Part shown: positions 8,232-18,473 of the stretch, one piece after another
Layout of the letters: every line of letters starts with the position of its first letter
Position numbering within the stretch: the first letter of the stretch is position 1
Assembly: GCF_016908325.1 (NCBI RefSeq)
Contig: NZ_JAFBDR010000007.1
Span: forward strand, 1-64,000
DNA length: 64,000 nucleotides
Direction: 5' to 3'
Source: Aquibacillus albus
Lineage (GTDB): Bacteria; Bacillota; Bacilli; Bacillales; Amphibacillaceae
Translations under genes and position numbers: made by a program
Notes under the pieces: model-generated
Databases searched by the model: none
What the model was told of the DNA's origin: nothing
Seen by the model: the letters and a program-made list of their open reading frames with translations, nothing else

Positions 8232-8247
8232 TCAAATCCCCCTCGCT

Positions 8248-8649
8248 TTATCGAACCCACTTTATGGCTCGTATCTCCGTCCCCTTTCCAGGATCAGAAA
8301 TAATGTCAAATTCATCCATCAAACGCTTCACACCTGGGAGACCTGCACCAAGACCTCCAGATGTGGTATAACCATCTTCCATTACTTGACTAATATCTTT
8401 AATTCCCGGTCCATTATCAGTTGCAATCACTAACAAACCTTTTTGGTTTATATCGTTCATCATTTCAAAGCAAATTTTTCCGGTTCCTGCATATAAATAT
8501 ATATTCCTAGCAAGTTCGGATATAGCTGTAGCAATTCGTGCTTGATCAACGGTACCAAAACCAATTTCTTTTGCTCTGTCTCTACCTAATTGGCGAGCAC
8601 CAACGATATCCCACTCTTTTTGTATGTTTACACAGGTTTGGAAGTTCAT
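8248..8649 (-). CDS. rsbT: RsbT, stressosome switch kinase
   Basis: 133-residue GHKL serine/threonine kinase (SELARNIYLYA, TDNGPGIKD, GGLGAGLPGVKRLMDEF). It phosphorylates RsbR and RsbS within the stressosome, then leaves to activate RsbU. GGAG lies 5 nt before the ATG, and the gap to rsbS is 2 nt. Confidence 0.97.
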   Translation of the reverse strand: MNFQTCVNIQKEWDIVGARQLGRDRAKEIGFGTVDQARIATAISELARNIYLYAGTGKICFEMMNDINQKGLLVIATDNGPGIKDISQVMEDGYTTSGGLGAGLPGVKRLMDEFDIISDPGKGTEIRAIKWVR

Positions 8650-8651
8650 AG

Positions 8652-9008
8652 TTACTCCTCCAATTCCTGGCGCAGTTTAATCAATCCTTGTTCTAAGTCT
8701 AATGCAGTCGGGACATCCTGCAGATGGATACCTAGATCAATAAGTGTCATAGCTACAGCAGGCTGGATTCCAGTCAGAACAACCTTCGCCCCCATCAGGT
8801 CCGACATTGCAACAACATCACCAAGTACTTTAGCAATGAATGAATCAATAATCTCAACAGAAGTTAGATCAATAACTACTCCAGTAGCACCACTTTTATG
8901 AATCTTGCTAAGTAAATCTTCCTGAAACTGTATTGCAGTTTGATCATCCAAATCTATTTGTATCGTTATAAGCAAATAATTATGCAACTTTAGAATTGGA
9001 ATCCTCAA
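8652..9008 (-). CDS. rsbS: RsbS, stressosome scaffold STAS protein
   Basis: A STAS-domain protein with the conserved phosphorylation serine in [15 protein letters not shown]. It forms the core of the stressosome with RsbR and binds RsbT. I place the start at TTG 9006-9008 (MRIPILKL) because AAGGAG sits 8 nt upstream; a GTG three codons earlier is too close to that site. This gives 118 residues and overlaps nothing, starting 5 nt after the rsbR stop. Confidence 0.95.
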   Translation of the reverse strand: MRIPILKLHNYLLITIQIDLDDQTAIQFQEDLLSKIHKSGATGVVIDLTSVEIIDSFIAKVLGDVVAMSDLMGAKVVLTGIQPAVAMTLIDLGIHLQDVPTALDLEQGLIKLRQELEE

Positions 9009-9013
9009 TATTA

Positions 9014-9883
9014 TCACTCCTTATTTAGTGAGTCTAGTAGCTTTTCTACACCATCCTCTTTATTACCGGATTGAACAATTCTTCTATTCGTCAACTCTAA
9101 TGCAGTCTGAACACCCTTCCGCAAAGAGCTTTTAGTAGGAAATTTCCTTAAATCTATTCCAAGGTTAACGATCGTTTGAGCAATTTCCGGACGTATTCCA
9201 ACCAAGATACATGTAGCACCAATTAACCGAACAGCTTCAGCAGCCTGAATAATATGATGAGCTACCATTGTATCTACAACTGGAACTCCTGTAATATCAA
9301 TGAGTACAACTTCAGCATTATGCTTAATTACACCGTCCAATAGGTTTTCCATAATTAATTTTGCCCGGTCCGTATCAATCGTCCCTATCAAAGGCATAAC
9401 TGTGATATTATCCATAACCGGAATTAATGGGGCTGACAGTTCCTGCAAGGCTACTCTTTGCAAAGAAACCGTATGCTCCCAGCTTCCTGAGTATTCATTT
9501 ACTAATTGATTAATAATCGGGTCCACCCAATTATCAACCATATCTAGTACGATAGCAAAATCCTCTGAATCTATTTTTTCAGATTGAGTAAGAATGAAAT
9601 CAATGGTAACCCTTCGAAATGTTTGTAATCCATCTGTTATGTAGCTTAACGGCCAGCCGAGGTTAATCAGCCTTTCTGAAAAATCATCTAACTCACTTGT
9701 AATCCTTTGCTTGTCAACGCTAGTAAAAATGACATTAACAAATTCTCGATTGGTGCTTTCAAACAACTCCTCCGAAATAGTAGAAGTATATTCATTACTT
9801 CTGTTCTTTGAAATCTCTTCTAGCCATTTCTTAACAATTGAATCACTATTATTAAGAACAAGATTTTTTAATTGCTTATCCAT
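9014..9883 (-). CDS. rsbR: RsbR-type stressosome sensor protein
   Basis: 289 residues. The N-terminal ~150 residues are the globin-like sensor domain seen in RsbR paralogues. The C-terminal STAS domain (about 155-275) carries threonines in [16 protein letters not shown] at the phosphorylation region. RsbR proteins are the variable, signal-receiving part of the stressosome. It is the first gene of the module; GGAGGGG lies just before the ATG. B. subtilis has several paralogues, and this one occupies the position of RsbRA. Confidence 0.94.
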   Translation of the reverse strand: MDKQLKNLVLNNSDSIVKKWLEEISKNRSNEYTSTISEELFESTNREFVNVIFTSVDKQRITSELDDFSERLINLGWPLSYITDGLQTFRRVTIDFILTQSEKIDSEDFAIVLDMVDNWVDPIINQLVNEYSGSWEHTVSLQRVALQELSAPLIPVMDNITVMPLIGTIDTDRAKLIMENLLDGVIKHNAEVVLIDITGVPVVDTMVAHHIIQAAEAVRLIGATCILVGIRPEIAQTIVNLGIDLRKFPTKSSLRKGVQTALELTNRRIVQSGNKEDGVEKLLDSLNKE

Positions 9884-9985
9884 ATTCTCCCCTCCACGTT
9901 CCTAACGACAATATTATTTTCATTTTTACACGTTTACTTCATACAAGCAAATGTTTACACTCTTATCGATTACTTTTTAAAACGA

Positions 9986-10018
9986 CAAAAAACCCTTGTC
10001 TATTATGGTGACAAGGGC
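9986..10018 (-). terminator. Terminator after mazF
   Basis: Minus-strand hairpin CCCTTGTC... (arms 9993-10000 and 10010-10017) followed by TTTTTT. It separates the mazEF and rsb transcription units. Confidence 0.85.
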
Positions 10019-10051
10019 GGCGAACAGTAGTCCATGAAAATTTTTAAATCA

Positions 10052-10402
10052 TTAGAAATCAGCAAGTCCTAAACTTATTTCCAATGCTTTATTAATTTTT
10101 TCCATCATATTATTGTCCAACTGAGTGATTTTATCTGTTAAACGCTGTTTATCAATCGTTCTAATTTGTTCCAGCAAAATAACCGAATCACGTTCAAAAC
10201 CATACTTTTCCGCATCTATTTCCACATGCGTTGGCAATTTTGCTTTTTGTATCTGCGCGGTTATCGCAGCTACAATAACCGTTGGACTAAAACGGTTACC
10301 AATATTATTTTGTAGGACCAACACTGGACGAACGCCCCCCTGCTCTGATCCAACTACAGGGGAAAGATCGGCGAAATAAACCTCGCCTCTTTTTACAATC
10401 AA
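10052..10402 (-). CDS. mazF: MazF/NdoA (EndoA) mRNA endonuclease toxin
   Basis: 116 residues, the same length as B. subtilis EndoA and very close to it in sequence ([48 protein letters not shown]). MazF toxins cut single-stranded mRNA at specific sequences (UACAU in B. subtilis). It follows the antitoxin gene by 4 nt and has its own terminator. Confidence 0.97.
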   Translation of the reverse strand: MIVKRGEVYFADLSPVVGSEQGGVRPVLVLQNNIGNRFSPTVIVAAITAQIQKAKLPTHVEIDAEKYGFERDSVILLEQIRTIDKQRLTDKITQLDNNMMEKINKALEISLGLADF

Positions 10403-10406
10403 ACCT

Positions 10407-10688
10407 TTACACCCCGCTCACTAAGCGCTCAAGGGTGTTTTCGGCCTCCTCTTCAGCCTGGAAAGCTTCTGAAGCGATATTAAGATTAATTTTTGCCATT
10501 TCCATATAGCCTCTTTGCATGGATTCACGAATATGACGTTTTTTCTTTTCACGCAAATACGATTTTGTTGCCTGACAAATGAAGTCGCTTAGATCACTAT
10601 TCTCACTTTTCATTAGACCGTCCACCTCATTGAGTAGGTTTTTTGGTAATCGTACTACAATCTCTTGTAAGCTTTCTGACAAAACCAT
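10407..10688 (-). CDS. mazE: MazE/NdoAI (EndoAI) antitoxin
   Basis: A ribbon-helix-helix antitoxin ([17 protein letters not shown] near the N-terminus) ending LERLVSGV, like B. subtilis EndoAI. The start is either ATG 10686-10688, only 3 nt from GGAGG, or the TTG two codons later with 9-nt spacing; the protein is about 92-94 residues. An in-frame extension up to 10793 is not supported by a binding site. The partner toxin follows directly. Confidence 0.93.
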   Translation of the reverse strand: MVLSESLQEIVVRLPKNLLNEVDGLMKSENSDLSDFICQATKSYLREKKKRHIRESMQRGYMEMAKINLNIASEAFQAEEEAENTLERLVSGV

Positions 10689-10729
10689 ACACCTCCACCA
10701 TATATACAAGCCCAGTCTGTTTAAGTCCG

Positions 10730-11012
10730 TGTTCAAAAAGATAGCAAAGGCAAAACAAAAACAAGTCAAGGCGGGCAAACTTCTAAAAAACAAGGAAAGT
10801 CTCCTTGAATCTGCATTAACAATAAAAAAGCGATTTTTCTTTTATAGCGGAAGGCTATTTAAACTGGAAAATCCCTTCATTACCTTGCCTTGCACGAGGA
10901 ATTCTGCTCCGTTCACTAAACTAGAGATACGCAAGTGTAACACACTTCTACTAGGGACGCAAAAACGAGCCAGTGAAGAGTGCCTCGCGTGTCACTTCAT
11001 TCTTTTTGAACA
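10730..11012. repeat. Candidate 283-bp non-coding element with 12-bp terminal inverted repeats
   Basis: Between mazE and alr lies a 578-nt stretch without a convincing gene. TGTTCAAAAAGA at 10730-10741 recurs as an exact inverted copy at 11001-11012, bounding a segment with internal hairpins (CAAGGA/TCCTTG at 10791-10807; AAGTGT/ACACTT near 10935-10950). This resembles a MITE-like or other mobile non-coding element, but I see no clear target duplication. The stretch 11013-11266 downstream of alr shows nothing else recognisable. The mazEF promoter should lie within or beside this element. Confidence 0.45.
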
Positions 11013-11266
11013 ACCTTTTTCATCCATTACTAATCATATCACTCAGTAAACTGCATTGCAAAGGCAATCCGCAATTTTTTTCAAGAAAAAAATATGGTAT
11101 TTTCTCTTGTGCCTGATTTACGCTTTTTTAACGACTAAGAAATTATAACTGAACCTTTCTTAAATAATTAGGACACCTAAATATTAACTATTCGATAGAA
11201 AACGAAAAATTCCTCTTACCATTTTATACAATTATTATGTTTGTCATGCATTTTTTGTATATTTAA

Positions 11267-12409
11267 TTACTCAATCTTTAAACCATTTTCAAAATAAAGT
11301 CTTGGAATACGATAACTAAGCATACAAGAAATTTCATAATTAATGGTATCCAGTTTTTCAGCCCAATCATCCATGGAAACTTCTGTATTATTTTGTTTAC
11401 CAATTAATGTTACTTTTGTCCCAACTGGATATGGACTATCTAACCTTACCATTAACTGGTCCATGCAAATCCTACCAACGATTGGCATCAATTTCCCTTC
11501 GATCATTACATTTGAGCCTTGTAATTTTCTTTGAATTCCGTCTGCATAGCCAAGTGGGATTGTCCCTATCCATTCTTCCTCTTCAGTGGTATAGGTAGCC
11601 CCATAGCTTATGGATTCCCCAGGCGGCAGTCTTTTGACGTGTGTTAACCTGCTATATAAGGAGAGTGCAGGTTTTAAATCAATGGGTTTTTCTTTTTTTA
11701 CATGTGGGGAAGGATATAATCCATACATACTAATCCCAAAACGAACATAGTGCCTCATGTGTTCAGGAAAACGCATACTAGCTGCACTATTACCAGTATG
11801 AACCTTAACATCGCTCTTTCCCCATCTGGATTCAAATGCCTGCATTAGGCGGTTAAAATGTTTTAATTGTTTTTGAAAATAAGATTCATCTTTCTCATCT
11901 GCAGTTGCGAAATGAGTAAAAATACCATCTAATTCAAAGCGTTCATCATCCAGTTCATCAAGTATTTCAAATAATTCCTGCTCTGTTCTTAGTCCGACTC
12001 TTCCCATTCCAGTATCCCATTTCATATGCAGCTTTAGATGATTGGTCCCTAAAACTTCTTTTACTTCTTTTAGCCATTCTTTTTGAAAAAATGTCACAGT
12101 AACATCATAGGACGCAGCAATCCCCGCGTCCTCAGGTCGAATCCACCCCATTACTAATATCGGAACAGTAATCCCAGCATGTCTTAGTTTTATAGCTTCA
12201 TCCAGTATAGCAACTGCTAACCCGCTGGCCCCCGCTTCCATTGCCTTTTTTGCAACTTCCTTATCTCCGTGTCCATAGCCATTTGCTTTGACAACTGCAT
12301 ATATTTTCGTGTTTTTTGAAAGGCGAGTTTTCAATTGTCTAACGTTATAAGCGATGTGCTCTAATTCTATTTCAATCCAAGAATCTCTAAAAAATGTACG
12401 TTGCTTCAT
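11267..12409 (-). CDS. alr: Alanine racemase
   Basis: 380 residues, standard length. The PLP-binding lysine is K41 in YAVVKANGYGHGD, and the second catalytic base is the tyrosine in ESISYGATYT. The enzyme converts L-alanine to D-alanine for peptidoglycan. It lies between ydcC and mazEF as in B. subtilis. Confidence 0.97.
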   Translation of the reverse strand: MKQRTFFRDSWIEIELEHIAYNVRQLKTRLSKNTKIYAVVKANGYGHGDKEVAKKAMEAGASGLAVAILDEAIKLRHAGITVPILVMGWIRPEDAGIAASYDVTVTFFQKEWLKEVKEVLGTNHLKLHMKWDTGMGRVGLRTEQELFEILDELDDERFELDGIFTHFATADEKDESYFQKQLKHFNRLMQAFESRWGKSDVKVHTGNSAASMRFPEHMRHYVRFGISMYGLYPSPHVKKEKPIDLKPALSLYSRLTHVKRLPPGESISYGATYTTEEEEWIGTIPLGYADGIQRKLQGSNVMIEGKLMPIVGRICMDQLMVRLDSPYPVGTKVTLIGKQNNTEVSMDDWAEKLDTINYEISCMLSYRIPRLYFENGLKIE

Positions 12410-12570
12410 CTGGTTTACCTTCCCTTTTAATTATGAATAAAAGTTGGGACTACTATTTAACCCAATACTTTAACATCTATTTTCCGACTATTTTTCTCAA
12501 TTATTTACTTGTAAAAGGGGAGTTGTCAAATAAAGAAGGCCAATAGGGGTCTGACCCCCCCTTTCGTTAC

Positions 12571-12613
12571 AGGCAAAAAAATAAAAGCAGACCCTTCTGG
12601 CTGAGCCTGCTTG
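12571..12613 (-). terminator. Probable terminator after the ydcC-type gene
   Basis: Minus-strand arms AAGCAG/CTGCTT followed by TTTATTTTTTT. The stem is short. Confidence 0.5.
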
Positions 12614-12619
12614 TTACGT

Positions 12620-13642
12620 TTATTTCTCTGATTGACCTGCTACGGAACTTGCTACATCAATCATTTCTTCTCTTGTTAACTCTTCACTTGCTAAATAGTA
12701 GTTCACTCCGTTATGTGTCCATTCTAGTGATTTATCTGTAAGTGCACCCATCGTAAAGTCAAGGCTTACTGGTTCACCACTTACTGTTTTCGGACTAGAT
12801 GCGCTTGTAGGATAAACATCAACTCTTTCTTGAACAATCGTAAAATTCTTTTCCCCTTCATAGGTTAGAATTACTCGTTTCCCATTTTCCATTTCTACTT
12901 CTTTCGTTTCAACTAATTCTGAACCTATTGTTTCCGTAGGGTATAGAACAGTTAAATCTTTTGTTTCTACAGTTTCCTGATCTGCCATCACAGGTACACC
13001 TAGTAGACCACTAGTCATATTTTTTTCCATTTCAAAGGTGTCATCTGCTAATTCAGGGTTTAACTCAAAGTTAGAGAATTCCACTTCAACCACCGAATTG
13101 CTATCTTTATCTAACACCTTAACTAAAGCTGGGGTGAATGTTTTTTTGTCGAAATAAATTTCTTGGTAAGGTAAATTATTATTGTTTTGATAGTTCGTTT
13201 TTGTTTTAAACACATAGTAATTTTCCGTTGATTCAAATCCTGCCTCTGAATCATTTAACACGTCTTTCACTAAAGATTGATACAAATAAGGCTGACTACT
13301 ATTGTTCGGCCAATCACTCTGAAATTTAAAGCTTTTATTTAATGCCGGAGTTAATACAAAGACCCCATCATCATTTCTTAAAATAACCTGACTACCTTCT
13401 TCATCTTTTTCATTTTTCAATACTACGCGATAATACTCTTTCTTTTTGTGCGCAATATCAATCTTATACGACTGACTTTCTTTTCCGGTGTTTAAACTCA
13501 TACTGGCGTTTGCTTTATAACCGCTCATTTCTTCTACATTAGATTCTAGTTTTTTAATGACGTCTTCTTTAGATTTTTCCCCACAAGCCGCTAAAACCAA
13601 CACCATTAAGACGATGATTCCGAAGCTGAAATATTTTCTCAT
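12620..13642 (-). CDS. ydcC: YdcC-type sporulation-associated lipoprotein (LolA-like fold)
   Basis: 340 residues starting at ATG 13640-13642 (AAGGAG 8 nt upstream; a GTG two codons earlier is too close). It has a lipoprotein signal peptide with lipobox LAAC near residue 20, then an outer-membrane-lipoprotein-carrier-like beta domain and a C-terminal domain of the DUF4367 kind. The B. subtilis counterpart ydcC lies in the same acpS-ydcC-alr order and is linked to sporulation. The molecular function is unknown. Confidence 0.85.
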   Translation of the reverse strand: MRKYFSFGIIVLMVLVLAACGEKSKEDVIKKLESNVEEMSGYKANASMSLNTGKESQSYKIDIAHKKKEYYRVVLKNEKDEEGSQVILRNDDGVFVLTPALNKSFKFQSDWPNNSSQPYLYQSLVKDVLNDSEAGFESTENYYVFKTKTNYQNNNNLPYQEIYFDKKTFTPALVKVLDKDSNSVVEVEFSNFELNPELADDTFEMEKNMTSGLLGVPVMADQETVETKDLTVLYPTETIGSELVETKEVEMENGKRVILTYEGEKNFTIVQERVDVYPTSASSPKTVSGEPVSLDFTMGALTDKSLEWTHNGVNYYLASEELTREEMIDVASSVAGQSEK

Positions 13643-13699
13643 GGTCACAACTCCTTTGTCTCATTTCAAAGGACAAAGGGAACGCACACACCTGCAAAT

Positions 13700-15217
13700 C
13701 TAAGAAAATGTACGAAATACTGAAGCTAACCCTTGAATGACATCTGTCGCTAATAGATCTTGCTTAGAATGCTTGTTAACAATTAGATTGTCTGCAGCTT
13801 TCCCATGAATATAACAACCATTAGCCAATGCTTCTACTAATAATTGCGGCTGCATCACCATCGAAAGTAATATACCTGATAAAACATCACCGCTTCCACC
13901 CTTTGCTAACCCAGCGTTTCCAGAAGTATTCACCCACTGCTTACCTTTAGGGTCTGTAACAATGGTAAATGGCCCTTTCAGTATAAGGTGAACTTGATAG
14001 GTCTTGGAAAATTCCTCCGCTATACGAAACGGCTTTGATATAATTTCTTTCACTGGAATTCCAGTTAACCTCGACATTTCTCCTGGATGTGGCGTTAAGA
14101 TTGAAGGGAATTCGCGTTGCTTTAAAAGTTCAAGGTCATCACTAATATGGTAAAGCCCATCTGCATCAACAATCACAGGGCAATTTGCTTCTTTGATTAA
14201 TTGTCTCGTTAACTCAGCTGTATCTTCTGATCTTCCCATGCCCATACCGATGGCTATAGCATTGTAGACGGAGTAATCAAGGCATTGGGAACCTGTTATC
14301 ACTCCCTTTTCACTATCCAAAGGAATAAAAGTTGCTTCCGCGCAATGGGAGACAATCGATGGTATAACCTCATTTACCGTTCCAACCGACACTAATCCTG
14401 CTCCTGACCTCAAGGAAGATAATGCTGTCATTGCAATAGAACCTGGCATTTCGCGACTTCCACCAACAATAAGGCCTTTTCCATGAGTACCCTTATGAGA
14501 ATAATCATCTCTTTTTGGTAAGGTAAAATGCACTTGCTCCTCTGTCCAGACCTTACGTGCAGTTACTTGATCAAACGACGCTAGTGGTAAGCCAATTTTC
14601 ACTACTTCCCACTTTCCATAATACTTAGCGGTGTGTTGTAAAAATGCACTCATTTTCGGCGCTTCGATAACAAAGGTATAATCGGCCCAAACCCCTGTAT
14701 CAAAAGACACTCCCTCATCTGCAGGAATCCCACTTGGAATATCAACAGATAACTTTACCGTGTTTGATTGATTAACTGCTTCAATGATTTGATGAAAAGG
14801 TGGTCGCAATTTACCTTTTATGCCAATTCCAAAAATAGCATCAATAACCACAGTTGCCTCCTTCAAAAAGGCAGCTATTTCCTTTCCCTGATCGTCAACA
14901 TGAACCTTACCACCAAAGTTTATATACAACTGTTTATGATACGCAGCATCACCTCTGATTTTCTCATCAGGAACGAGCTGTAAAACAGTTACATGAAACC
15001 TTTGATTACATAAAGTTCGTCCAATCACAAAGCCGTCTCCACCATTATTACCGGCACCAACTAAAATAAGAATCCGGCTGTTTTTGGCAAGCAGAGGAAT
15101 CATACTTTCGGTAATTGATCTACCGGCATTTTCCATCAATATTCTTCCATCTATGCCCCCCTTTTCCATTGCAACACGATCCATTTCGTACATTTCATTT
15201 GCGGTGACTATGTGCAC
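13700..15217 (-). CDS. nnrD: Bifunctional NAD(P)HX epimerase / ADP-dependent dehydratase
   Basis: Two fused domains. The N-terminal YjeF_N epimerase (about 1-210; GAGNNGGDGFVIGR) is followed by a C-terminal ADP-dependent NAD(P)HX dehydratase (about 225-500; HGKGLIVGGSREMPG, NAGLAKGGSGDVLSGIL). It repairs hydrated NAD(P)H. Start GTG 15215-15217 has GGAGGG 6 nt upstream; 505 residues. B. subtilis has the two activities in separate proteins, so the fusion here is a small difference. Confidence 0.95.
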   Translation of the reverse strand: MHIVTANEMYEMDRVAMEKGGIDGRILMENAGRSITESMIPLLAKNSRILILVGAGNNGGDGFVIGRTLCNQRFHVTVLQLVPDEKIRGDAAYHKQLYINFGGKVHVDDQGKEIAAFLKEATVVIDAIFGIGIKGKLRPPFHQIIEAVNQSNTVKLSVDIPSGIPADEGVSFDTGVWADYTFVIEAPKMSAFLQHTAKYYGKWEVVKIGLPLASFDQVTARKVWTEEQVHFTLPKRDDYSHKGTHGKGLIVGGSREMPGSIAMTALSSLRSGAGLVSVGTVNEVIPSIVSHCAEATFIPLDSEKGVITGSQCLDYSVYNAIAIGMGMGRSEDTAELTRQLIKEANCPVIVDADGLYHISDDLELLKQREFPSILTPHPGEMSRLTGIPVKEIISKPFRIAEEFSKTYQVHLILKGPFTIVTDPKGKQWVNTSGNAGLAKGGSGDVLSGILLSMVMQPQLLVEALANGCYIHGKAADNLIVNKHSKQDLLATDVIQGLASVFRTFS

Positions 15218-15352
15218 AATGTTCCCTCCTACCCGCACTAAAATATATGAGACAAACTATTCGAATATGCAGACTAGCCTGACAAGCTGCAAAAAGATTT
15301 CTAGGCAAGTACCATTTTTTTCACAATATCAACTCAAATAATGTCTATATTT

Positions 15353-15709
15353 CTATACCTCTATGACTACTTGTGCAACGGCATAGGCTTCACTATGAGA
15401 GATGGAGACAAACAGCTTATTCGAAGGATAATTTCTTATTACAATCTCTGGGGCACCCTTCTGATTAGGTAAAATTTCGATTTCCTGAAAACCTAGTGCT
15501 CCAATTCCAGTACCTGCTGCCTTAGCAAATGCTTCCTTTGCAGCAAACCTTCCAGCAATAAACTCCATTCTTCGCCTCTGGTTGGTAAAACCCTGTAAAC
15601 ATTCTCTTTCTTTTTGGGTTAGAATTCTTTCTGCTAACCGACTGTTTTTTTCCAGGCTTTTCTCTATTCGTTTCAGTTCTACAATATCGATTCCAATTCC
15701 TTTAATCAT
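15353..15709 (-). CDS. acpS: Holo-[acyl-carrier-protein] synthase
   Basis: 118 residues from ATG 15707-15709 (MIKGIGIDIVELKRIE), the normal length of AcpS. Conserved metal-binding and CoA-binding segments GIDIVE, FAAKEAFAKAAGTG and VSISHSEAYA are present. It transfers 4'-phosphopantetheine from CoA to acyl carrier protein. An in-frame extension to 15769 is not family-like. The gene is divergent from the rhomboid gene. Confidence 0.96.
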   Translation of the reverse strand: MIKGIGIDIVELKRIEKSLEKNSRLAERILTQKERECLQGFTNQRRRMEFIAGRFAAKEAFAKAAGTGIGALGFQEIEILPNQKGAPEIVIRNYPSNKLFVSISHSEAYAVAQVVIEV

Positions 15710-15936
15710 AATGAACCAACCCTTTATATGTTTATTGTACAAAAAGTCTTCCTCGAGGAGAACACGCACTTTTCAAAAACGACAAGTAAATATAGAACAA
15801 GTATAACGTAGAACATTTTTTACTTCTACGCTACATCCATACTCATACAATAGTGTTAGCAGAAATACTTGTTGTTTGTGAACCGTTAGTTAGATGAAGT
15901 ATGATATAGAAAGAAAAAGTATAAAAGGAGTACATT

Positions 15937-16731
15937 ATGTTTATTCGTACGGAAAGCTTGAGACAATTTATTCGCTTTTATCCAGTAGTCACTACAATCA
16001 TAGCAATACAACTTGGGGTTTGGCTTATCGTTTTAATTTTTCCATTCATCCAAAGCCTATTGAGCCCATTTGGTGTAATCATCCCACCAATCGGAGATTT
16101 TTTATATCAGTGGGGAACAGGTGTAAACCTTTATATCAGTCAAGGGGAGTACTGGCGCCTAGTCACTTCCATCTTTCTACACAACCCATATGGTGTCATG
16201 CATGTATTGTTTAACTCTTTTTCCTTAGTATTATTTGGTCCGGCGTTAGAGCAAATGCTCGGGAAAGTGAAATTTATAACCGTTTACTTACTTGCTGGTA
16301 TTATCGGAAATGTGTGTACTTGGCTAATGGATCCAAACGCCTTCTACTTTCATCTAGGGGCTTCAGGAGCTATTTATGGTTTATTTGGATTATATATGTT
16401 TATGATTTTCTTTGAAAAACATTTAATTGACCGTGCTAACGCTCAAATCATTATGATTATTTTAATAATAGGACTGGTAATGACGTTTCTGCGACCAGGT
16501 ATTAATGTATATGCCCATGTGTTTGGATTTATTGGTGGTGTGGCATTAGGTCCAATCTTTTTACGGAACGCACAGCCCTTTTCTATTTGGAAAAATACAA
16601 GCAGTCCAAGAGATGACTCGATTCAATTTAATCCAAACCGTTGGAGGAAAAAGAGGTTTCCGCTAAAAAATGTTTTTTGGATCGTTATTATTATTTTGGT
16701 ATTAATCGGCTTATTCGGCAGGTTCCTGTAA
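15937..16731 (+). CDS. Rhomboid-family intramembrane serine protease
   Basis: 264 residues with six or so hydrophobic segments. The catalytic serine is in LGASGAIYGLFGLY (GxSG, about residue 146) and the catalytic histidine in YAHVFGFIGGVALG (about 192). The lumen-side HNPYGVMHVLFNSF motif is also typical. It is therefore likely an active rhomboid. It sits divergent to acpS, as in B. subtilis. The substrate is unknown. AAAAGGAG precedes the ATG. Confidence 0.93.
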   Translation: MFIRTESLRQFIRFYPVVTTIIAIQLGVWLIVLIFPFIQSLLSPFGVIIPPIGDFLYQWGTGVNLYISQGEYWRLVTSIFLHNPYGVMHVLFNSFSLVLFGPALEQMLGKVKFITVYLLAGIIGNVCTWLMDPNAFYFHLGASGAIYGLFGLYMFMIFFEKHLIDRANAQIIMIILIIGLVMTFLRPGINVYAHVFGFIGGVALGPIFLRNAQPFSIWKNTSSPRDDSIQFNPNRWRKKRFPLKNVFWIVIIILVLIGLFGRFL

Positions 16732-16773
16732 TTGATTCAGGTTGCTGTTTCTTTGTAGACAGCAATTCTGAAA

Positions 16774-16809
16774 GAAAAAAAAGTGCTATCAGTTATATTG
16801 ACAGCACTT
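16774..16809 (-). terminator. Terminator after cshA
   Basis: Minus-strand arms AAGTGCT (16803-16809) / AGCACTT (16781-16787) followed by a run of T. A second hairpin (TTGCTGT/ACAGCAA, 16742-16765) lies behind the convergent rhomboid gene. Confidence 0.75.
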
Positions 16810-16818
16810 CTAAGCATT

Positions 16819-18285
16819 TTAATAGCTCTGTTTTCGATTCGTGTTCGGATTTGCTCCCCGTTTATTTTTAAAATTACGATTTCGGGAAGGTTTTCCTTTT
16901 CTTGAAAAATTTCGGTTTTTGTCACCTCGGAAATTTTTCCCTTTATTGTTGGACGTCTTCTTGACGCTGACTGGCTGTACAGATGACAAGGTTACTGGAG
17001 CATTACGGCGCTCCTTCGTCATCATTTTTAATACTGCAGAAACAATGGTAATCGAATCGTATTGATCAAGTAATTCTACAGCTGTTTCTCTGTAATCACC
17101 CAAATCTTTTTTCTCAATCGTAGAGATAATATTATCAACGGTCACCTGCTGCTGACCTCGACGTGCTTCATCCACAGAAGGAGCCTGCATCCGTTTCACT
17201 TTACTTTTTGTTACCTTCTCAATTAAATGAAGATGTGGCATTTCTCTCGGTGTGATAAATGAAATTGCCTCTCCACCTTTACCTGCTCGACCTGTTCTTC
17301 CGATTCGGTGAACATAGCTTTCTGGATCCTGTGGAATATCGAAATTGTACACATGTGTAACCCCAGAAATATCAAGACCACGAGCAGCCACATCTGTCGC
17401 AACTAATATTTCAATTCGCCCGTTTTTAAATTTGTTTAACACAGACATCCTTTTTCCTTGTGTTAAATCACCATGGATCCCTTCAGCCCGAAAACCACGT
17501 GCATGAAGTCCTTCTGTTAATTCATCGACTCTTTTTTTCGTACGTCCAAAAATAATCGCTAATTCTGGTGCATGAACATCCAATAAATTTGTTAACGTAT
17601 CAAACTTTTGTTTTTCATTTACCTCTACAAAAAATTGATCGATATTGGATACAGTCATTTCTTTTGATTTCACTTTGACTTCTTCCGGCTTTTTCATTAA
17701 TGTTGTCGCAATATCCCTAATTTCCTTTGGCATTGTGGCTGAAAATAAAAGCGTCTGCCTTTGCTCAGGGATAGCCTTTAAAATATCTCTAATATCATCA
17801 ATAAAGCCCATATTCAGCATTTCGTCCGCTTCATCCAGTACGGCTGTATGCACATTACTAGTATTAATTGTTTTCCTTCGAATATGGTCAAGAAGTCGCC
17901 CAGGCGTCGCAACAACAATGTGTGGACCATCCTTTAAAGCTCTTATTTGACGTTCCATGTGCTGGCCACCATAAACTGGAAGGGTTCGGACCCCTTTAAA
18001 TTTACCGAGTCGATGAATTTCCTCAGACACTTGGATGGCAAGTTCTCTTGTAGGAGCAACCACCAATCCTTGAATTTTTTTCATGTCTTGATTTATCTTT
18101 TCTAACATAGGAATTCCAAAAGCAGCAGTTTTCCCCGTTCCAGTTTGGGCTTGTCCAATAACATCTTTTCCCTGTAATCCTAATGGAATTGTTTGTTCTT
18201 GAATCGGTGTTGCTTCTTCAAATCCCATCTTTTCTAAAGCCTTCATAATTGGTTTAGATATACCTAATGAATTAAAAGTTGTCAC
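16819..18285 (-). CDS. cshA: DEAD-box RNA helicase CshA
   Basis: 488 residues with all helicase motifs in order: Q motif (PIQEQTIP), I AQTGTGKT, Ia PTRELA, II DEAD (about 152), III SAT, and [13 protein letters not shown] basic low-complexity C-terminal tail rich in Arg, Asn and Lys follows. CshA helps RNA decay and ribosome assembly, and works with the RNA degradosome in Firmicutes. The position after the acpS region matches B. subtilis ydbR (cshA). Confidence 0.96.
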   Translation of the reverse strand: MTTFNSLGISKPIMKALEKMGFEEATPIQEQTIPLGLQGKDVIGQAQTGTGKTAAFGIPMLEKINQDMKKIQGLVVAPTRELAIQVSEEIHRLGKFKGVRTLPVYGGQHMERQIRALKDGPHIVVATPGRLLDHIRRKTINTSNVHTAVLDEADEMLNMGFIDDIRDILKAIPEQRQTLLFSATMPKEIRDIATTLMKKPEEVKVKSKEMTVSNIDQFFVEVNEKQKFDTLTNLLDVHAPELAIIFGRTKKRVDELTEGLHARGFRAEGIHGDLTQGKRMSVLNKFKNGRIEILVATDVAARGLDISGVTHVYNFDIPQDPESYVHRIGRTGRAGKGGEAISFITPREMPHLHLIEKVTKSKVKRMQAPSVDEARRGQQQVTVDNIISTIEKKDLGDYRETAVELLDQYDSITIVSAVLKMMTKERRNAPVTLSSVQPVSVKKTSNNKGKNFRGDKNRNFSRKGKPSRNRNFKNKRGANPNTNRKQSY

Positions 18286-18441
18286 GTTCTTTTTCTACCC
18301 TTTCTTTTAAAAATCATGTATTTTACAATCGACACATGAATTTGCATTTATTCCAAAATCGAGCAATTAAACAAGAGTTATTATTTATTTTCAGTGATTT
18401 TGGTTTATACTATTCCCATTTAGGTTAGCTTTTTAAACATG

Positions 18442-18473
18442 AAAAAAGCCTTCCTCCACACCTTGGAAGAGGC
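18442..18473 (-). terminator. Terminator-like hairpin in the cshA leader (possible attenuator)
   Basis: On the minus strand an imperfect hairpin (arms 18465-18473 and 18448-18455) is followed by TTTTTT, about 155 nt before the cshA start. No minus-strand gene lies upstream of it, so it would act in the cshA leader itself. The rest of 18286-18606 shows nothing else clear. Confidence 0.45.

Noticed and set aside
10579-11049. 156-aa plus-strand open frame
   Set aside because: It runs antisense through mazE and the inverted-repeat element, has no ribosome site and an odd composition.
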